Shown here: piece after piece, positions 31,640-33,966 of the stretch
Position numbering within the stretch: position 1 is the first letter of the stretch
Layout: the number at the start of each line of letters is the position of its first letter
Assembly (NCBI RefSeq): GCF_028292705.1
Contig: NZ_JAQGLV010000143.1
Coordinates: 1-33,966 of the forward strand
Reading direction: 5' to 3'
DNA: 33,966 bases
Source: Collimonas fungivorans
GTDB lineage: Bacteria; Pseudomonadota; Gammaproteobacteria; Burkholderiales; Burkholderiaceae_D
Translations under genes and position numbers: made by a program
The notes under the pieces: model-generated
What the model saw: only the letters and a program-made list of their open reading frames with translations
The model's database searches: none
Told to the model about the DNA's origin: nothing

Positions 31640-32545
31640 TTGCAACCATCTGAAGAAACTGCGCGCGGCTCCGTAAAACCGAATTTGTTATCGGGCTCGA
31701 CGGCAACAGAAAACGGCAGCGGCAGCATCCTGAACGCGCTGGAAGGCAAGGAATCGCCTTCAAAGGCCGCCGCACAAAAAAAATCCGGCGCCTTGCGCGC
31801 GGCGCTCGTCGTCGTCTTGCTGGCGGCGATCGGCGCGGGTGGATATTTTGCCTGGAACCAACGCAGCGTCCAGCCCGAAACGGCCATTGCAGCCAGCGCG
31901 CCAGCGCCCAAGGAATTGCCGCCAAGCACTCCGGCGCTTGCCGCAAACGATCCCGCGCCTGCCGAAAAAACAGAATCGCAAGCAGCGGTGATCGAAAACG
32001 ATCCAGCCGCCCATGCCGATAAAGCCGACGAAGCATCGGCCGATCCCCGCGCCAAGCTGACGGAAACCCTGGAAGCCGGCGTGCCGGTCACTTCGACTGC
32101 GCTGAAGAAAGCGCTGGAAGAACCGAAGGCATCCAAACCCAAGCCGGCTCCCAAGAGCGTGAATGCACCGCTGGTGAACCGCAATGTGCAGGAGAAAAAA
32201 GCCGTTGCTCCGAAGCCGCCGAAAGCCGGCGCCCAGCCTGCCGACAGCGACGTCAACATCCTGAGCGCACTGGTTTCCCATGGCGACAGCGTGACCGAAC
32301 AACAGCCGCCCAAGGCCAAGGAAACCGCCAAATCGAAACAACAGGCGAAGAAAAAAGGGACAGAACCCGTGCTTGCGCAAAATGCCTCTGACGGACCCGA
32401 TATCGTCGAGCGCAAGGCCGGCGACAGCACTGGCGGCTTGCTGCAACGCTGCAAGCAGCTGGGCATGATCGAAGGCGAGTTGTGCCGCTGGCGCATTTGT
32501 TCCGGACGCTGGGATACCGACGCTGCATGCAAGGTAAACCGCTAG
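31640..32545 (+). CDS. Single-pass membrane protein with Pro/Lys-rich linker and Cys-rich tail, unknown
   Basis: 301 residues from the TTG at 31640, chosen because GGAG lies 9 bases upstream; the track TTG at 31625 would place that site inside the gene. An N-terminal cytoplasmic part of about 50 residues is followed by one membrane helix ('ALRAALVVVLLAAIGAGGYF'), then about 200 residues of Ala/Pro/Lys/Glu-rich, probably extended sequence. The end is a compact segment with four cysteines: 'LLQRCKQLGMIEGELCRWR' followed by 'ICSGRWDTDAAC'. This topology resembles TonB-like or cell-wall-spanning proteins, but no known domain is recognised. It is divergent from tagX, sharing a 147-base promoter region, which hints at a common envelope function. 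The function is unknown. Confidence 0.75.
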   Translation: MQPSEETARGSVKPNLLSGSTATENGSGSILNALEGKESPSKAAAQKKSGALRAALVVVLLAAIGAGGYFAWNQRSVQPETAIAASAPAPKELPPSTPALAANDPAPAEKTESQAAVIENDPAAHADKADEASADPRAKLTETLEAGVPVTSTALKKALEEPKASKPKPAPKSVNAPLVNRNVQEKKAVAPKPPKAGAQPADSDVNILSALVSHGDSVTEQQPPKAKETAKSKQQAKKKGTEPVLAQNASDGPDIVERKAGDSTGGLLQRCKQLGMIEGELCRWRICSGRWDTDAACKVNR

Positions 32546-32588
32546 GCGTTATCGCTCCTGGACTCGCCATCGTGGAGCGCCAGGACCG

Positions 32589-33449
32589 ATGCTGATTACC
32601 TTTGTTTTACTCGCCGTCGCGATCGCCGCGGTCTGGCTGCTTCCCCTCCGACTGACTGACCGCATCGTCCTGCTGCCCTGGATGGCGGTCGCCGCCTGCG
32701 CGCTCCTCAGCGGCCTGGCGGCCGCTGTCCTGAGTCCCCTGGCGGTGCTGGAACTGGCGCTGTTCTGCCTGGCCGCTTACCTGGCCGCCACGGCCCGCCG
32801 CAATCTGCGCTTGCTGTTCGGCGTCGTCGCCGCCATCCTGGCTTTGGCGCTGGCCTTGCATAAGCTGCCGGGATTCAATAATCCGATACTGCTTTTCCAG
32901 CTGCGCCTGTCCGCCGACTCCGCACCCTTCACGCAATATGCAAACTTCGACAAAGGCGCCGCCGGCCTGGTCCTGCTGGCGTTCCTGTGCGCCCGCGCCA
33001 GCTCCGCGGCCGACTGGCGCAAGCTGTTGCGGCAGACCTGGCCCATTGCGCTGATCGCAGCGGTTGCCGTGCTCGGCCTGGCGACCGCCATCGGCTATGT
33101 CAAGCCGGATTTCAAGATCAGCCAGGCTACTGCGCTGTTCTTGTCCACCAACCTGTTCTTTACAGTAGTTGCGGAAGAAGCTTTTTTCCGCGGCTTGCTG
33201 CAAGACCGCCTGGCCTTGTCGTTGGCGCGCTTTCGCTACGGCCCGCTGCTGGCGGTAGTCTGCTCGGCTCTCTTGTTCGGCGCGGCGCATATAGCCGGCG
33301 GCGGCACTTATGTGCTGCTGGCCACGGTCGCCGGCCTGGCTTATGCCTATGCTTATTACGTCACGCAACGCATCGAAGCCGCGATCATCGTCCATTTCGC
33401 GGTCAATGCGGTTCACTTCATCGGCTTTACCTATCCCCACCTCAACTAA
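32589..33449 (+). CDS. CPBP family intramembrane metalloprotease
   Basis: 286 residues, highly hydrophobic with about eight predicted membrane segments. The three CPBP (Abi/Rce1-like) motifs are intact: EEAFFRG (196-202), F230-x-x-x-H234 in FGAAH, and H269-x-x-x-N273 in HFAVN. The two Glu and the two His residues would act in the intramembrane active site. Family members process CAAX proteins in eukaryotes and have varied or unknown substrates in bacteria, including bacteriocin immunity. AGGA lies about 4 bases before the ATG. It starts 43 bases after the unknown membrane-protein gene on the same strand and may be cotranscribed; a direct T6SS link is not evident. Confidence 0.9.
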   Translation: MLITFVLLAVAIAAVWLLPLRLTDRIVLLPWMAVAACALLSGLAAAVLSPLAVLELALFCLAAYLAATARRNLRLLFGVVAAILALALALHKLPGFNNPILLFQLRLSADSAPFTQYANFDKGAAGLVLLAFLCARASSAADWRKLLRQTWPIALIAAVAVLGLATAIGYVKPDFKISQATALFLSTNLFFTVVAEEAFFRGLLQDRLALSLARFRYGPLLAVVCSALLFGAAHIAGGGTYVLLATVAGLAYAYAYYVTQRIEAAIIVHFAVNAVHFIGFTYPHLN

Positions 33450-33487
33450 TCAGATGGGCACAGGCGGAGCGCGATGCTTGTAGCAGA

Positions 33488-33966
33488 TTACTTGTTCTGA
33501 TCGATCCGTTGCTGGATATGCTGGGCACGGTCGGTCGACGATGGATGCGAGCTGAGCATGGTGGCGCCGGCGCCGCCGTCCAGTTTCGCCAGCTTCTGAA
33601 ATGCCGTCACCAGCCCTTTGCGATCCATGTTCATCTTGGTCAGCTGGTCAAACGAATAGTCGTCGGCAGCGCTTTCCTGCACCTGGGAGAATTGGGCGTT
33701 GATGATTTTTTCGGTCAGCTCGCCCAGTTGCGACGACGACAGGTTGGTTACCACCGCATTGCCCGTTGCGCCCGCGGCAGTACGCGCAGCCGTCACGGCA
33801 TACGCGGTCTGCATGGCTTTTTTGGTGTGGCCTAGTGCAACGTGTCCCATTTCATGCCCGATCACGCCGCGCAGTTCACTGTCGTTCATCATGTCCATCA
33901 AGCCGCTATACACCCGGATGCAGCCGTTCGACATGGCCCAGGCGTTGACGTCTTTGGTCATGTAAA
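33488..33966 (-). CDS. loiP: M48 family metalloprotease (LoiP/YggG-like), C-terminal part cut by window edge
   Basis: The frame stays open through the right edge; the Met at 33961 is probably internal, since M48 proteins of this type have about 100 further N-terminal residues including a signal peptide. Visible sequence: 'KDVNAWAMSNGCIRVYSGLMDMM', then 'ELRGVIGHEMGHVALGH' with the zinc motif HEMGH, 'EKIINAQFSQVQESAADDYSFD' with the third ligand Glu, and 'LSSHPSSTDRAQHIQQRI' at the end. These match E. coli YggG/LoiP closely, an outer-membrane lipoprotein protease with envelope quality-control roles. It is convergent with the CPBP gene. It probably marks the edge of the T6SS locus. Confidence 0.85.
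   Translation of the reverse strand, partial: YMTKDVNAWAMSNGCIRVYSGLMDMMNDSELRGVIGHEMGHVALGHTKKAMQTAYAVTAARTAAGATGNAVVTNLSSSQLGELTEKIINAQFSQVQESAADDYSFDQLTKMNMDRKGLVTAFQKLAKLDGGAGATMLSSHPSSTDRAQHIQQRIDQNK

Overview
This 34 kb window is almost entirely a type VI secretion system (T6SS) locus of a GC-rich Gram-negative bacterium. Gene content, the TssA and TssM types, the TagX-like peptidase and the Hcp sequence suggest a betaproteobacterium of the Burkholderiales, possibly Oxalobacteraceae (Collimonas/Herbaspirillum/Janthinobacterium-like). The taxonomic placement is inference from protein resemblance; no rRNA or other marker gene is present. I see no tRNA, rRNA, CRISPR array, integrase or IS element.

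Layout. (1) 1-3076, minus strand: tssJ-tssK-tssL followed by the start of a vgrG cut by the left edge. (2) 3338-13069, plus strand: a TPR lipoprotein gene, then tssB-tssC-hcp-[terminator]-tssE-tssF-tssG-tssH(clpV) and a small unknown ORF. (3) 13176-22366, minus strand: an effector operon vgrG - TPR protein - rhs - putative immunity gene. (4) 22663-23214, minus: a paralogue of the TPR lipoprotein that has lost its lipobox. (5) 23558-24643, plus: tssA, convergent with (6) 24651-30337, minus: tssM-tagF-OmpA-like gene. (7) 30638-32545: a divergent pair, tagX (minus) and an unknown single-pass membrane protein with a Cys-rich tail (plus), with recognisable back-to-back sigma-70 promoters and an inverted repeat between them. 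(8) 32589-33966: a CPBP intramembrane protease and a LoiP/YggG-like M48 protease cut by the right edge, probably outside the T6SS locus proper.

How it fits together. All thirteen core components (TssA-TssM, VgrG being TssI) are present. TssJ-L-M form the membrane complex, TssE-F-G-K and VgrG the baseplate, TssB-C the sheath on an Hcp tube primed by TssA, and TssH recycles the sheath. TagX and the OmpA-like protein probably handle the peptidoglycan layer, and TagF is a post-translational brake. The effector module would load a PAAR-like Rhs protein, whose C-terminal tip looks like a GIY-YIG nuclease, onto VgrG with the help of a TPR protein in the position where other systems encode an Eag, DUF4123 or DUF2169 adaptor. 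The most interesting points are this TPR adaptor candidate, the toxin tip with its unrecognised immunity gene, the lipoprotein/soluble TPR pair, and the tagX divergon.
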